Below, in pieces: positions 44,280-54,113 of a stretch of DNA of 64,000 nt. Source of the DNA: CAYRGG01 sp964423745 (GTDB lineage: Bacteria > Pseudomonadota > Gammaproteobacteria > Competibacterales > Competibacteraceae); assembly GCA_964423745.1 (NCBI GenBank), contig CAYRGG010000011.1, positions 1-64,000 of the forward strand, given 5' to 3'. The first letter of the stretch is position 1, and every line of letters starts with the position of its first letter. The notes under the pieces were generated by a model, which did not search any database, was not told where the DNA came from, and saw only the letters and a program-made list of their open reading frames with translations. Both the position numbers and the translations under genes were made by a program.

Positions 44280-45140
44280 TTATAACCAATAAACAAAAAT
44301 AAACAACCCTAACCAAACCACATCCACAAAGTGCCAGTACCAAGCTGCTGCTTCAAAGGCGAAATGATGTTCCGCTGAGAAATGTCCGCGTATCGCCCGT
44401 AGCAACACGACGGTCAAAATAACTGCGCCCAAGGTCACATGGAAACCGTGGAATCCCGTTAACATAAAAAAAGTGGAACCATAAATACCACTTTCCATAG
44501 TGAGGTTTAACTCATGGTAGGCATGAATATATTCTTGCGCCTGTAAAACTACAAACAGGAAGCCTAGGCCAACGGTGGCGGCCAGCCCTAAAATAAGCTG
44601 TTTGCGATGGCTTTCTTTTAAAGCCCAGTGCGCCCAGGTCACTGTCATACCACTACTCAATAAAATTATTGTGTTAATAGCGGGTAAACCCCAAGCCGCC
44701 ATGGGCGTAAACTGGCCACCCAGTGAGTTAGGACCATTGCTCGGCCAAACATGCCTATAATTGGGCCAAAGTAATTCATGGGTCATCCACTTGGTTTCAT
44801 CGCCCCCCAGCCATGGAACTGAGTACATACGGGCATAGAATAAAGCCCCAAAAAATGCCGCGAAAAACATGACCTCGGAAAAGATGAACCAACCCATGCC
44901 CCAACGAAAGGAAAAATCCACCTGTTCATTGTACATTCCTTTTTCGCTTTCATGGATGACCGTACCAAACCACCCGAATATCATCACAAACAAAATGGCC
45001 AAACCGATCAACATCCATGTCATACCGCCGCCGTTAAGATAGTTGGCAAATCCAGCCATCATGGTAAACAACCCAATAGAGCCAACAATAGGCCAGTAGC
45101 TCCCATGGGGTACGTAGTATCCGCTGTGCGCTTGCGCCAT
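44280..45140 (-). CDS. ctaE: Cytochrome c oxidase subunit III
   Basis: This 286-residue protein has 7 TM helices. Signature stretches are SFRWGMGWFIFSEVMFFAAF, LLSSGMTVTWAHWALKESHR and FFMLTGFHGFHVTLGAVIL, with AAAWYWHFVDVVWLGLFIFV at the end. Subunit III stabilises the catalytic core of the aa3-type oxidase in the inner membrane. It lies downstream of the cox11 gene by 59 bases on the same strand. Confidence 0.96.
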   Translation of the reverse strand: MAQAHSGYYVPHGSYWPIVGSIGLFTMMAGFANYLNGGGMTWMLIGLAILFVMIFGWFGTVIHESEKGMYNEQVDFSFRWGMGWFIFSEVMFFAAFFGALFYARMYSVPWLGGDETKWMTHELLWPNYRHVWPSNGPNSLGGQFTPMAAWGLPAINTIILLSSGMTVTWAHWALKESHRKQLILGLAATVGLGFLFVVLQAQEYIHAYHELNLTMESGIYGSTFFMLTGFHGFHVTLGAVILTVVLLRAIRGHFSAEHHFAFEAAAWYWHFVDVVWLGLFIFVYWL

Positions 45141-45199
45141 AAATAACTCTCTTATAAATAATTTTGGTGTATTTAGAGAATACGCTGCTGTTTAAACCA

Positions 45200-45733
45200 T
45201 CACCCCTCTACCTTAAAAAAGGTATAAGACAAAGTAACGGTCGAAACATTGGGGGAAAGATTCGGATCAAGCCGAAATACTACTGGCATATCTTTGTTTT
45301 CATGGGGTTTAAAGTCTTGCCGGGAAAAACAAAAACATTCGATTTTCTGGAAGTGCTGCGCCGCTAAACCCGGCGAGACACTTGGTACGGCTTGGCCAAC
45401 TAAAGCTTGATCAGTCAAATTTTCAGCTGAAAAACTGGTTTGATAAAACTCACCGGGATGTACCTTCATTTTGGCTACTGTTGGAGCAAACTGCCAAGGC
45501 GCTGATTGATTGACACTGGCCACAAACTCTACAGTAACCATACGTGACTTATCAGCTTCACCATCCACCGCAGCCACCGCTTCATTACGGGTTTTGCCGT
45601 TTAAGCCAGTGATGTCACAAAACACATTATATAAAGGTACTAGAGCGAAGCCAAAACCAAACATACCCACTACGGCGATCAGCAACCTTTTTACTAAACG
45701 ACGGTTTGCTTGAGAAACGGTGTTATCTGTCAT
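45200..45733 (-). CDS. ctaG: Cytochrome c oxidase copper chaperone Cox11/CtaG
   Basis: This 177-residue protein has an N-terminal TM helix (LLIAVVGMFGFGFALVPLYN, followed by VFCDITGLNGKT) and a periplasmic beta-sandwich with the copper motif IECFCFSRQ (CFCF). Cox11 inserts CuB into subunit I. Its ATG overlaps the stop of a 36-codon gene by 4 bases. Confidence 0.95.
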   Translation of the reverse strand: MTDNTVSQANRRLVKRLLIAVVGMFGFGFALVPLYNVFCDITGLNGKTRNEAVAAVDGEADKSRMVTVEFVASVNQSAPWQFAPTVAKMKVHPGEFYQTSFSAENLTDQALVGQAVPSVSPGLAAQHFQKIECFCFSRQDFKPHENKDMPVVFRLDPNLSPNVSTVTLSYTFFKVEG

Positions 45734-45840
45734 GTTCTTACCGCCAAGATAATCATAATGCCAAAGTAAAAAAGCGCCGCCAACGTGACTAATCGTATGA
45801 GCGTTCGCTTAATCGCTTGACGACGTTGATCATTTTCCAC
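45730..45840 (-). CDS. Small oxidase-cluster membrane protein, 36 residues
   Basis: A GTG start with a strong GGAGGGTAAAC ribosome site opens a 36-codon frame: V-E-N-D-Q-R-R-Q-A-I-K-R-T followed by one TM helix (LVTLAALFYFGIMIILAV) and RT. The TGA overlaps the ctaG ATG (ATGA), so translation is coupled. Tiny single-pass proteins at this position between coxA and cox11 are seen in other proteobacteria and are thought to be oxidase accessory or assembly subunits. It is too short for most gene callers. Confidence 0.75.
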   Translation of the reverse strand: MENDQRRQAIKRTLIRLVTLAALFYFGIMIILAVRT

Positions 45841-45911
45841 GTTTACCCTCCGTCTCTGCCCTCTTTTTTAAACAGAGCGTAGAGACGTATTTATCAAATC
45901 TACGTTTTTCC

Positions 45912-47543
45912 TCATCGAGGAGATATTTCCGCACCTTCCGCAGGGGGATAATAAGCAATCATATCATCTGATACATCAGGCGGCGTATCAAAACTGTGAT
46001 AGGGCGGAGGTGAGCTCAATGTCCACTCCAGACCACGAGCACCATCCCAAACTTTGTCAGTAGCTTTCTCGCCGCCTCGAATGCATTTGATGACTACATA
46101 GAGAAAAACCAACTGAGAAAGACCGAACAGAAACGCGCCAATGGAGGAAATCATATTGAACTCGGTGAACTGTAGCGCATAGTCGGGAATGCGCCGAGGC
46201 ATACCGGCCAAACCTAAAAAGTGTTGCGGGAAGAACAAAACATTGACCCCCACCACAGACAACCAAAAGTGCCGTTTGCCCCACTTTTCATCGTACATAT
46301 GCCCAGTCCACTTCGGCAACCAATAATAAGCAGCTGCCATAATGGAAAACACCGCGCCGGGCACTAGTACATAGTGAAAATGCGCTACCACAAAATAGGT
46401 GTCGTGGTACTGAAAATCTGCTGGCGTGATAGCCAGCATCAAGCCAGAGAAACCGCCGATGGTGAATAAAATCACAAAAGCAATGGCAAACAGCATGGGG
46501 GTCTCAAAGGTCATGGCGCCTCGCCACATGGTGGAGACCCAATTGAACACCTTGACCCCCGTAGGAACAGCGATCAACATGGTGGCGTACATAAAGAAAA
46601 GCTCACCGGCCAAAGGCATACCGACGGTGAACATATGATGGGCCCACACGATGAAGGATAAGAAAGCAATGGAGCCTGTGGCGTACACCATTGAACTGTA
46701 ACCAAACAACGGTTTACGGGCAAAGGTGGGAATGATGGAGGAGACGATGCCAAACGCCGGCAGAATCATAATATAGACTTCGGGATGACCAAAAAACCAA
46801 AAAATATGCTGAAACATCACCGGGTCACCGCCACCGGCGGCGTTAAAAAACGACGTACCAAAGTACTTGTCAGTTAACAACATGGTTACCGCACCGGCTA
46901 ACACTGGCATAACGGCAATCAGTAGATACGCCGTAATCAACCAGGTCCAAACGAATAAAGGCATTTTCATAAGGGTCATGCCCGGTGCCCGCATATTCAA
47001 AATCGTCGCAATGACGTTGATGGCACCCATGATGGAAGACGCGCCCATCATATGAATAGATAAAATCACGAAAGGAAATGCAGCGCCCGTTTGCATCACC
47101 AGGGGCGGATAAAGGGTCCAACCGCCAGCAGGACCACCACCTTCCATAAATAGCGTAGACAGCAAGAGGGTAAAAGCAAACGGCAGAATCCAGAAACTCC
47201 AATTATTCATCCGTGGTAAAGCCATATCCGGCGCACCCACCATCATCGGGAGTAACCAGTTCGCTAACCCCACAAAGGCCGGCATAACCGCCCCAAAAAT
47301 CATAACCAGCGCGTGCATGGTGGTCATCTGATTAAAAAAGTAAGGATCCACCAGCTGCAAGCCAGGTTGGAATAACTCAGCTCGAATCACCAACGCCATG
47401 GTTCCGCCGACGAAAAACATGGCTAACGAAAACAGCAAATAAAGGGTGCCAATATCCTTATGGTTTGTGGTAAACAACCAACGTGTGATGCCGTAGGGAT
47501 GCTCTTCGTGATGTTCCGTATGAACGGTGCTTTCTGTACTCAT
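45912..47543 (-). CDS. ctaD: Cytochrome c oxidase subunit I
   Basis: This 543-residue protein has 12 TM helices of the heme-copper oxidase family. Ligand regions are visible: MTTMHALVMIFGAVMPAFVG (low-spin heme His), FWFFGHPEVYIMILPAFGIV (CuB His and cross-linked Tyr), SFIVWAHHMFTVGMP (CuB His pair) and FHYVLVPGAVFSIMA (heme His). The GHPEVYI sequence marks the A-type family. It forms the catalytic core with subunit II, whose stop lies 3 bases upstream. Confidence 0.97.
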   Translation of the reverse strand: MSTESTVHTEHHEEHPYGITRWLFTTNHKDIGTLYLLFSLAMFFVGGTMALVIRAELFQPGLQLVDPYFFNQMTTMHALVMIFGAVMPAFVGLANWLLPMMVGAPDMALPRMNNWSFWILPFAFTLLLSTLFMEGGGPAGGWTLYPPLVMQTGAAFPFVILSIHMMGASSIMGAINVIATILNMRAPGMTLMKMPLFVWTWLITAYLLIAVMPVLAGAVTMLLTDKYFGTSFFNAAGGGDPVMFQHIFWFFGHPEVYIMILPAFGIVSSIIPTFARKPLFGYSSMVYATGSIAFLSFIVWAHHMFTVGMPLAGELFFMYATMLIAVPTGVKVFNWVSTMWRGAMTFETPMLFAIAFVILFTIGGFSGLMLAITPADFQYHDTYFVVAHFHYVLVPGAVFSIMAAAYYWLPKWTGHMYDEKWGKRHFWLSVVGVNVLFFPQHFLGLAGMPRRIPDYALQFTEFNMISSIGAFLFGLSQLVFLYVVIKCIRGGEKATDKVWDGARGLEWTLSSPPPYHSFDTPPDVSDDMIAYYPPAEGAEISPR

Positions 47544-47546
47544 GCC

Positions 47547-48695
47547 TTATTTCTCCGCAGTCTGTAAGCGTAGCGCCTTGATAGCCATAGGTTGAACTAG
47601 ATCGCCCACATTATTACCCCAACTGTTGCGCTTGTAGGTGATAACAGCAGCCAACTCTGAATCACTCAACTGACTAGCAAACCCTTGCATAGCTGTGCCT
47701 TGTTTGCCATTCAGCACCATATTGATGTGATCATCCACTGGCCCCTTAACTACCTTGCTGCCGGCCAAAGCCGGGAACACCGGCGGCATGCCCTCGCCAT
47801 TGGCTTGATGGCAGGCGACGCAATTGCCAGCATAGACCTCTGCGCCTTTTGCCATAAGATCGTCTTTACTCCACTCCTGGTCAGCAGATGCAGCGGTTGC
47901 TCCTTGCTCTTCACCCTTTTGCTCGGTTAACCATTGCTGATATTCTTCTTCTGTCTTAGCGATGACGACGACGGGCATAAAACCGTGATCTCTGCCACAT
48001 AGTTCTGTGCATTGACCACGATAAACACCCGGTTCCTCGATACGAGTCCAACTCTCGTTGACAAAACCCGGAATTGCATCCCGCTTCCAACCCAGATCTG
48101 GCACCCACCAGGAATGAATCACATCGGCAGCCGTGGTCAAAATACGTATTTTTTTACCGACAGGAACTACTAGGGGATTATCGACTTCCAGCAAATAATG
48201 TTCGCCTTTTTCCTGCCTGTTATTGACTTGCTCTCGGGGCGTCGCTAATTTGCTGAAGAAACTAATCCCCTCGTTCAAATAATCGTATTGCCATTGCCAT
48301 TGGTAGCCTGTCACCTTAATGGTGACGTCGGCATCCGCTGTGTCTTCCATGGCGATTAAGGTTTTTGTGGCTGGAATCGCCATGCCGATAAGAATCAACA
48401 TGGGCACGATAGTCCAGATAATTTCTACGGTGGTGCTTTCGTGAAATTGTGCAGCCTTAACATTGCGGGATTTACGATGGTAATAAATGGAGTAAAACAT
48501 AACCCCAAAGACACCGATGCCGATAAGCACGCAAATACCCAAGATCAGCATATGCAGGCTATACACTTCGCGACTGAACGAGGACACACCCTCGGTCATA
48601 TTTAAACCAAATTCAGCGAAAGCAGACACACTCCATAGAAGGAGGATTATCATGAAAAAAACTTTGCGCATGTGCGCGGAGAGTGTCACTAACAT
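47547..48695 (-). CDS. ctaC: Cytochrome c oxidase subunit II with fused cytochrome c domain
   Basis: The product is 382 residues: signal peptide, two TM helices (~40-62 and ~85-105), then the cupredoxin CuA domain with GQCTELCGRDHGFMPVVV (C-x3-C-x3-H-x2-M). A C-terminal class I cytochrome c follows, with CVACH near residue 292 and a Met ligand in GTAMQGFA. This makes it a caa3-type oxidase able to take electrons directly from its own heme c. The ATG at 48695 follows AAGGAG by 12 bases; a later ATG (MRKVFF) would sit too far from that site. Confidence 0.95.
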   Translation of the reverse strand: MLVTLSAHMRKVFFMIILLLWSVSAFAEFGLNMTEGVSSFSREVYSLHMLILGICVLIGIGVFGVMFYSIYYHRKSRNVKAAQFHESTTVEIIWTIVPMLILIGMAIPATKTLIAMEDTADADVTIKVTGYQWQWQYDYLNEGISFFSKLATPREQVNNRQEKGEHYLLEVDNPLVVPVGKKIRILTTAADVIHSWWVPDLGWKRDAIPGFVNESWTRIEEPGVYRGQCTELCGRDHGFMPVVVIAKTEEEYQQWLTEQKGEEQGATAASADQEWSKDDLMAKGAEVYAGNCVACHQANGEGMPPVFPALAGSKVVKGPVDDHINMVLNGKQGTAMQGFASQLSDSELAAVITYKRNSWGNNVGDLVQPMAIKALRLQTAEK

Positions 48696-48754
48696 GCAGT
48701 TTTTTTGCTCCTTACAGTAGGAATTTTATTTGACGACCTGCTGGGCATGACCCA

Positions 48755-49237
48755 CTATGCAGGCCGCAATGTACGGGACAGCTCCATCGCCAAATGGCGG
48801 CGTTCATCCTCGTGGAGAAAACGTCCAACTTCAACTGCCCGCCCATGGGACCGAATAAACAGTCGGCTAGGATACCATGCTTTTGGACAAGGCTCCAAAA
48901 CCACTTTCGCCCACATCCGCCCTAAGGTGCATTGATGGCGCGGGAAACGCCGACCTTTTTGGATGCGGATAGAGTCATTGGAAATACAAATCACTTCACA
49001 TTCATAGCAGCGGCAAACAACCAGGTACAGACCAGTGCCAAGAGCAATCATTTCCAGACCGGCAAACGGCAACACCAACCAAAACCCCATGACAGCCAAA
49101 CTTACCGCAATAAAACTGGAAATGGTTAAAAGACTTAAGAAAAACACCATAGCCCCACGCCATGATAAGGAACGGTTAGGGCGCAGAACAAAGAGCCATT
49201 GGTTTTCAACACCTTGCTGTTTTTGTGTATCAACCAT
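48755..49237 (-). CDS. DUF2244 membrane protein
   Basis: The product is 160 residues from ATG 49237 (MVDTQKQQG). It contains VLRPNRSLSWRGAMVFFLSL, two TM helices (~35-80), and VCRCYECEVICISNDSIRI, the DUF2244 core. The family is often next to cytochrome oxidase genes, as here, but its role is unknown. A TTG at 49324 would extend it by 29 basic residues and is not supported. It lies 59 bases upstream of ctaC on the same strand and may lead the oxidase transcript. Confidence 0.82.
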   Translation of the reverse strand: MVDTQKQQGVENQWLFVLRPNRSLSWRGAMVFFLSLLTISSFIAVSLAVMGFWLVLPFAGLEMIALGTGLYLVVCRCYECEVICISNDSIRIQKGRRFPRHQCTLGRMWAKVVLEPCPKAWYPSRLFIRSHGRAVEVGRFLHEDERRHLAMELSRTLRPA

Positions 49238-49416
49238 CACCGTGTACTCGAAGTTTGTCTTTAATCTTTTAGTAGGACGACTAGATGTCTTCAAGGTTTG
49301 CTTTTTAACACTTTCATAGGACAACTAAAAACGGCATTTGTTACCACAACATTAAAGTATCCTTATATACTCGTTGAAACTTGTCAATAACCAACCTATT
49401 CCCATAGAACCGTTGC

Positions 49417-50106
49417 CTATACGGCAAGTAACGGATCGAGATGCAGACAAGCCGCTAAATGCTTTGGCTCAAAGGTGGCCAGATAGGGGGTAACGCCTAG
49501 ACAAGGCGCTGGGATGCCTAGACGCAGGGTTTCTAAATTTTCATCTAAACGTTCGGTGTTAGGGTCTATAATATTAGCCACCCAACCGGCCAATGTTAAA
49601 CCCGCTCTCTGAATGGCGTCGGCGGTTAGAAAGGCATGATTAAGGCATCCGAGACGCACACCAACCACCAAGATAATGGAAAGCTTTAAAGCGCTCGCCA
49701 GCGCCCCCACATCTCCGCACTTACCTAAAGGCACCCGCCAACCTCCAACACCCTCAACCACCAGATAATCCGCGTGTAGGGTCAATGCTTCAGTCATTTC
49801 ACAAATCCAAGCGAAATCCAAGTCTGTCCCCACCTCGGCAGCCGCAATATGCGGCGCGATGGCTGGCTCAAAAGCGTAGGGATTGATGGACTCATAGGGA
49901 ATTGCTGCTGACGACGCTGCTTGTAGCAGCAACGCGTCTTCGTTGCGCAAACCCTGGGGAGATGGGTGACAGCCGCTGGCGATGGGTTTCATACCGATGA
50001 CCCGCTGACCGTGTTTCTGCAGCGCCTTGATGAGACCACAACTTACCCATGTTTTACCGATACCCGTATCGGTTCCGGTAACAAAAAAACCTTTCAATGG
50101 ATTCAT
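49417..50106 (-). CDS. bioD: Dethiobiotin synthetase
   Basis: This 229-residue protein has the P-loop TGTDTGIGKTWVSCGL near residue 10 and LVVEGVGGWRVPLG near 110. It carboxylates 7,8-diaminopelargonate with ATP to dethiobiotin. It is the last gene of the bioB-F-H-C-D operon and starts 11 bases after bioC. No bioA is present in the window, so that step is encoded elsewhere. Confidence 0.95.
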   Translation of the reverse strand: MNPLKGFFVTGTDTGIGKTWVSCGLIKALQKHGQRVIGMKPIASGCHPSPQGLRNEDALLLQAASSAAIPYESINPYAFEPAIAPHIAAAEVGTDLDFAWICEMTEALTLHADYLVVEGVGGWRVPLGKCGDVGALASALKLSIILVVGVRLGCLNHAFLTADAIQRAGLTLAGWVANIIDPNTERLDENLETLRLGIPAPCLGVTPYLATFEPKHLAACLHLDPLLAV

Positions 50107-50117
50107 AGATAGTTATC

Positions 50118-50999
50118 CTAAGGCCGTCGTCGTAGTTGAGCGATAGGGAACACCGCCGTGCCGTCCTCACGCTGCATAGAGATGCCCGCTTGGGGTAACC
50201 AAGCATGACCATAGACCACCTCATAGGTGACCGGCAAGAGTCCATCGGCGCCACGAAACCTTTCATAGGCGTTTTGTAGCGCCCGTAAGCGTCCTTTCCC
50301 AGTGAGGTTTCGAGAGCGACCTGCAGACAGGTTATGGGCACCCAACGTCTTTAAATCCCGCATAAGGACAAAAATATCTGGATAAGTCAACGTAATGACT
50401 TCCATATCCATCACGGGATCGGCAAAGGCGGTATGGACCAGTGCATCGCCCACGTCATGCATATCCGTAAAGGCATTAACGTGGTTATAGCTGTCCACCG
50501 TTTGCCAACTTTGCCGCAGCTCTTTGAGGGTGTCGGGTCCTAGTGTGCTGAATAGGAGTAAGCCACCGGGTCTAAGGACACGCCGGAACTCTCGGAAGGC
50601 CCGCTCGAGATCCTCACACCATTGCAAGGTTAAATTGGAAAACAACAAATCACAGCTGGCGTCAGCCAGGGGCAATGTTTCCGCATCACCACACACACAA
50701 TGAAGTTTGCGTAACCACGGGGTGCGCTTGCGGGCAATGGCAAGCATATTGGGCGCAATGTCTAAACCGATAACCTGTGCCTTACGGTATCTTTTCAAAA
50801 GGGCATTAGCGCTGATGCCGGTGCCACAACCTACGTCCACTAAAACTTTAGGAACCAAGCGTATTAAGTCAAGTCGCTCTAACAAACGCTGACCCACTTC
50901 CCGTTGTAGCACGGCGGCTTCATCGTATTGGGCAGCAGCCCCGTCAAAGGATTGTCGAATGCGCTGCTTGTCGAGAAAAAAAGGCGAGGGGTCATTCAT
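50118..50999 (-). CDS. bioC: Malonyl-ACP O-methyltransferase
   Basis: This 293-residue class I SAM methyltransferase has motif I VLVDVGCGTGISANAL near residue 50, AQVIGLDIAPNML next and CDLLFSNLTLQWCEDLERAF near 120. BioC methylates malonyl-ACP so that fatty acid synthesis can build the pimelate chain. Its start overlaps the bioH stop by 4 bases. Confidence 0.94.
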   Translation of the reverse strand: MNDPSPFFLDKQRIRQSFDGAAAQYDEAAVLQREVGQRLLERLDLIRLVPKVLVDVGCGTGISANALLKRYRKAQVIGLDIAPNMLAIARKRTPWLRKLHCVCGDAETLPLADASCDLLFSNLTLQWCEDLERAFREFRRVLRPGGLLLFSTLGPDTLKELRQSWQTVDSYNHVNAFTDMHDVGDALVHTAFADPVMDMEVITLTYPDIFVLMRDLKTLGAHNLSAGRSRNLTGKGRLRALQNAYERFRGADGLLPVTYEVVYGHAWLPQAGISMQREDGTAVFPIAQLRRRP

Positions 51000-51841
51000 G
51001 AAATAAAAACCTGCAGATGATCCATAAATTCTTGCCTATGGGAAAAAAAGGGTGCATGGGCAGCACCTTTAAGAACATGCAAGCGGGCCTTGGGTAAGAG
51101 ACGCTGCACAGCTTTCCCAGCCCTGGCTGGAACCAGGTTATCGCGGCGACCTAGCAAAAGCAGCGTGGGACATTGAATACTTTGCAATTCAGGGCGCAAA
51201 TCTTCAGTTTCCAGAAGCTCTAGGCCAGCTTGCAACCACTCTGGATCAGGATCGCCGTGTTGAAAAACCAGCGCTCGTAAAGCTCGCAGTTGGGCCACTT
51301 CGTGTTCTCCCCCATGAACCTCAAGGGCCAGAAAACGCTTTAGTGTGCTACGATAATCGTGACTCAAGTTTTCTGCAAACTGATGCAATACGCGGTAATC
51401 CACAGCGTAAGGCCAATCGGGACGACGCACAAAACACGGCGAAGCACTCACCAAAACCAGTTTACTGACTCGTTCAGGGGCATCGATGGCTAGTCGTTGG
51501 GCAATCAACCCCCCCAAAGACCAGCCAATCCAGATAGCCCTAGAGGGTGCATAGGCACCAATTTGATGACTCAATGTGCGCAGGATGAAGGCAGATTGGT
51601 CATCCTTGTCTCCATTGGTTAAGGCATCGTCTTTGCTAGTTTGCTGAGTAGTCGGCGTCGGCATAGGCATCTGGAAAGGGAGACGGCTATAGCCATGGCC
51701 GGGAAGATCGATCAAGGTGATGCGATAATGATCCACCAGGGCTTCTACCACATCCTCCCAAACGCCAGAATGCATACCCCAACCGTGGAGAAACACCAAA
51801 TCAGGACCTTCGCCTACTTGTTGTACATACAAATCTGCCAT
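50996..51841 (-). CDS. bioH: Pimeloyl-ACP methyl ester esterase
   Basis: This 281-residue alpha/beta hydrolase has the oxyanion region VFLHGWGMHSGVWEDV, nucleophile elbow IGWSLGGLIAQ (Ser near 109), acid in LLLGRRDNLVPA and catalytic His in LKGAAHAPFF. It removes the methyl ester formed by BioC. A Thr/Gln/Asp-rich insert (PTPTTQQTSKDDALTNGDKD) near residues 57-80 is not usual in BioH and may be a surface loop. Confidence 0.93.
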   Translation of the reverse strand: MADLYVQQVGEGPDLVFLHGWGMHSGVWEDVVEALVDHYRITLIDLPGHGYSRLPFQMPMPTPTTQQTSKDDALTNGDKDDQSAFILRTLSHQIGAYAPSRAIWIGWSLGGLIAQRLAIDAPERVSKLVLVSASPCFVRRPDWPYAVDYRVLHQFAENLSHDYRSTLKRFLALEVHGGEHEVAQLRALRALVFQHGDPDPEWLQAGLELLETEDLRPELQSIQCPTLLLLGRRDNLVPARAGKAVQRLLPKARLHVLKGAAHAPFFSHRQEFMDHLQVFIS

Positions 51842-51846
51842 ATCTG

Positions 51847-53037
51847 TTACAACTGCGCCGACAACGAAACTTGAGAGCCATCCCGCTTCATAACCGTGGT
51901 CAGTGCGCTTAATAGACGATCGATATGAACTTCTTGATGGGCCGCAGATAAGGTGATACGCAAACGGGCTGTCCCGATGGGAACTGTCGGTGGACGAATG
52001 GCGCTAACCAAAATGCCTTGTTCGCGTAAACCTTCACTCAATGCCAGAGCAGCGCCCGCATCCCGCACCACCAAGGGTTGGATGGGTGTCATGGAATCCA
52101 GCAAAGGCAAACCCAGTTGTTCAGCTCCGCGGCGAAAGCGTTTTATGAGAGCCTGCAGATGAACTCGCCGCCACTCTTCCTGGCCCGCTATCCGCAAACT
52201 CATGCGGGTTGCCGCCGCCACAGCTGGCGGTGTGGCGGTTGTGAAAATATAAGTTCGAGCTTTTTGGATTAAGGTTTCGATCAAAGATTTACTGCCAGCC
52301 ACAAAAGCGCCGGAAGTGCCAAAGGCTTTGCCCAGGGTTCCTACTACGATAGGCACATCATCCAACGTTAAACCAAAGTGCGCCAATGAGCCTTTACCTT
52401 CAGGCCCTAACACCCCAAAACCGTGAGCATCATCCACCATCAACCCAGCATCCTGGGCACGGGCGATTTCCGCTAGCGCTGGCAAGGGCGCCAAATCTCC
52501 ATCCATACTGAAGACACCATCGGTCATAACTAAGGCTCGCCCCCCTGCAGCCCGGTTGACTAAACGCTGGTTCAACGCGTTTACATCGGCATGGGCGTAG
52601 CGCCATAAACGAGCACCGGAAAGCAACCCTGCATCCAACAGGGAAGCATGATTGAGACGATCTTCAAAAACGGCGTCGCGGCGCCCAAGCAACCCCGACA
52701 CCACCCCCAAATTCGCCATATAACCGGTGGAAAACAACAGTGCCCGGGGTCGACCGGTAAACTCAGCCAATTCCTCTTCCAAGGCATGATGCTCTAGGCT
52801 ATGACCGTTGACTAGGTGAGCCGCGCCGCTGCCTACGCCGTAACGTTGTGCAGCCTTTTGTAGAGCATCGATAACTTGGGGATGATTGGCAAGCCCCAGG
52901 TAATCATTGCTACAAAAAGCTAGGTAATTTTTACCGTCCATGCGGATCTGTGCGCCTTGCGGACTATCGAGCACCTGCCGCACCCGGTAAAGCTGTTGCC
53001 CTTTGATTTTTGCCAACTGGGACTCGAGCTCAAACAT
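51847..53037 (-). CDS. bioF: 8-Amino-7-oxononanoate synthase
   Basis: This 396-residue PLP enzyme of the alpha-oxoamine synthase family has NDYLGLANHPQV near residue 44, MVDDAHGFGVLG near 200 and the PLP Lys in VGTLGKAFGTSGAFV near 235. It condenses pimeloyl-ACP with alanine. It lies 38 bases after bioB and 5 bases before bioH. Confidence 0.96.
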   Translation of the reverse strand: MFELESQLAKIKGQQLYRVRQVLDSPQGAQIRMDGKNYLAFCSNDYLGLANHPQVIDALQKAAQRYGVGSGAAHLVNGHSLEHHALEEELAEFTGRPRALLFSTGYMANLGVVSGLLGRRDAVFEDRLNHASLLDAGLLSGARLWRYAHADVNALNQRLVNRAAGGRALVMTDGVFSMDGDLAPLPALAEIARAQDAGLMVDDAHGFGVLGPEGKGSLAHFGLTLDDVPIVVGTLGKAFGTSGAFVAGSKSLIETLIQKARTYIFTTATPPAVAAATRMSLRIAGQEEWRRVHLQALIKRFRRGAEQLGLPLLDSMTPIQPLVVRDAGAALALSEGLREQGILVSAIRPPTVPIGTARLRITLSAAHQEVHIDRLLSALTTVMKRDGSQVSLSAQL

Positions 53038-53075
53038 ATAAAGCTAACCGATTGATCATCGTCGTTGCTAGAACT

Positions 53076-54113
53076 TTAAACTGACAACTGAGCTGCACTG
53101 GCGCTATCTGCTTTCTGATCTACCTCTTCGGTGGCTTCGGCATTCGCCACTTCTAAGGGCTTTATGCCTAACCTTTCCATCAACAGACGATCGTGTTGAG
53201 CGCTAGGGTTTTCCGTGGTAAGCAATTTTTCACCATAGAAAATAGAATTAGCCCCCGCGAAGAAACAGAGAGCTTGCAATTCATCGCTCATTTCGGTACG
53301 ACCCGCCGATAAGCGCACAAAGGATTTCGGCATCAAGATACGCGCCACCGCGATGGTGCGCACAAATTCCAAGCCATCCAATGGGTCGATGCCATAGAGG
53401 GGCGTACCTTCCACCTGAACTAACATATTGATGGGCACACTTTCCGGGTGCTGCGACAAATTGGCTAAAGCCACCAGCAATCCCGCTCGGTCTCGAACGT
53501 CTTCACCCATGCCGATGATGCCACCGGAACAGACGTTGATACCGGCTTCCCGCACATGGGTCAAAGTATCCAGCCGATCTTGATAGGTGCGGGTGGTGAT
53601 GATTTCACCGTAAAACTCAGGGGAAGTATCCAGATTATGGTTGTAATAATCTAACCCGCCCTGTTTTAGCCGTTCTGCTTGACGAGCCGTCAACATACCT
53701 AGGGTTACACAGGTCTCCAAGCCTAAAGCTTTCACCCCTTCTACCATTTTTATGACATCTTCTAAATCCCGATCTTTAGGATTGCGCCAGGCCGCCCCCA
53801 TACAAAACCGCGAAGCCCCTTTATCTTTGGCAAGCCGGGCTTTTTCCAAGACATCTTCTACGGGTAGCAAACGTTCCCGTTCTAAACCCGTACTGTAACG
53901 ACCACTCTGAGGACAATAGGCGCAGTCCTCGGGACAAGCACCGGTCTTTATGCTCATCAGAGTGCTGACCTGCACCGCATTAGGATCAAAATGATGACGA
54001 TGAACGCTTTGGGCTTTGAACAAGAGATCGTTAAACGGTAATTGGAATAGCCTGCTGACCTCAGCTACCGTCCAATCATGACGCAGGTTCTCGGTGATTT
54101 CAGTGGATGTCAT
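53076..54113 (-). CDS. bioB: Biotin synthase
   Basis: This 345-residue radical SAM enzyme has the cluster motif GACPEDCAYCPQSGRYSTG (CxxxCxxC) near residue 60 and the 2Fe-2S region with RLSAGRTEMSDELQALCFFA near 270. It inserts sulphur into dethiobiotin. The C-terminal tail (VANAEATEEVDQKADSASAA) is low-complexity. Its ATG overlaps the stop of the upstream membrane-protein gene by 4 bases. Confidence 0.97.
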   Translation of the reverse strand: MTSTEITENLRHDWTVAEVSRLFQLPFNDLLFKAQSVHRHHFDPNAVQVSTLMSIKTGACPEDCAYCPQSGRYSTGLERERLLPVEDVLEKARLAKDKGASRFCMGAAWRNPKDRDLEDVIKMVEGVKALGLETCVTLGMLTARQAERLKQGGLDYYNHNLDTSPEFYGEIITTRTYQDRLDTLTHVREAGINVCSGGIIGMGEDVRDRAGLLVALANLSQHPESVPINMLVQVEGTPLYGIDPLDGLEFVRTIAVARILMPKSFVRLSAGRTEMSDELQALCFFAGANSIFYGEKLLTTENPSAQHDRLLMERLGIKPLEVANAEATEEVDQKADSASAAQLSV

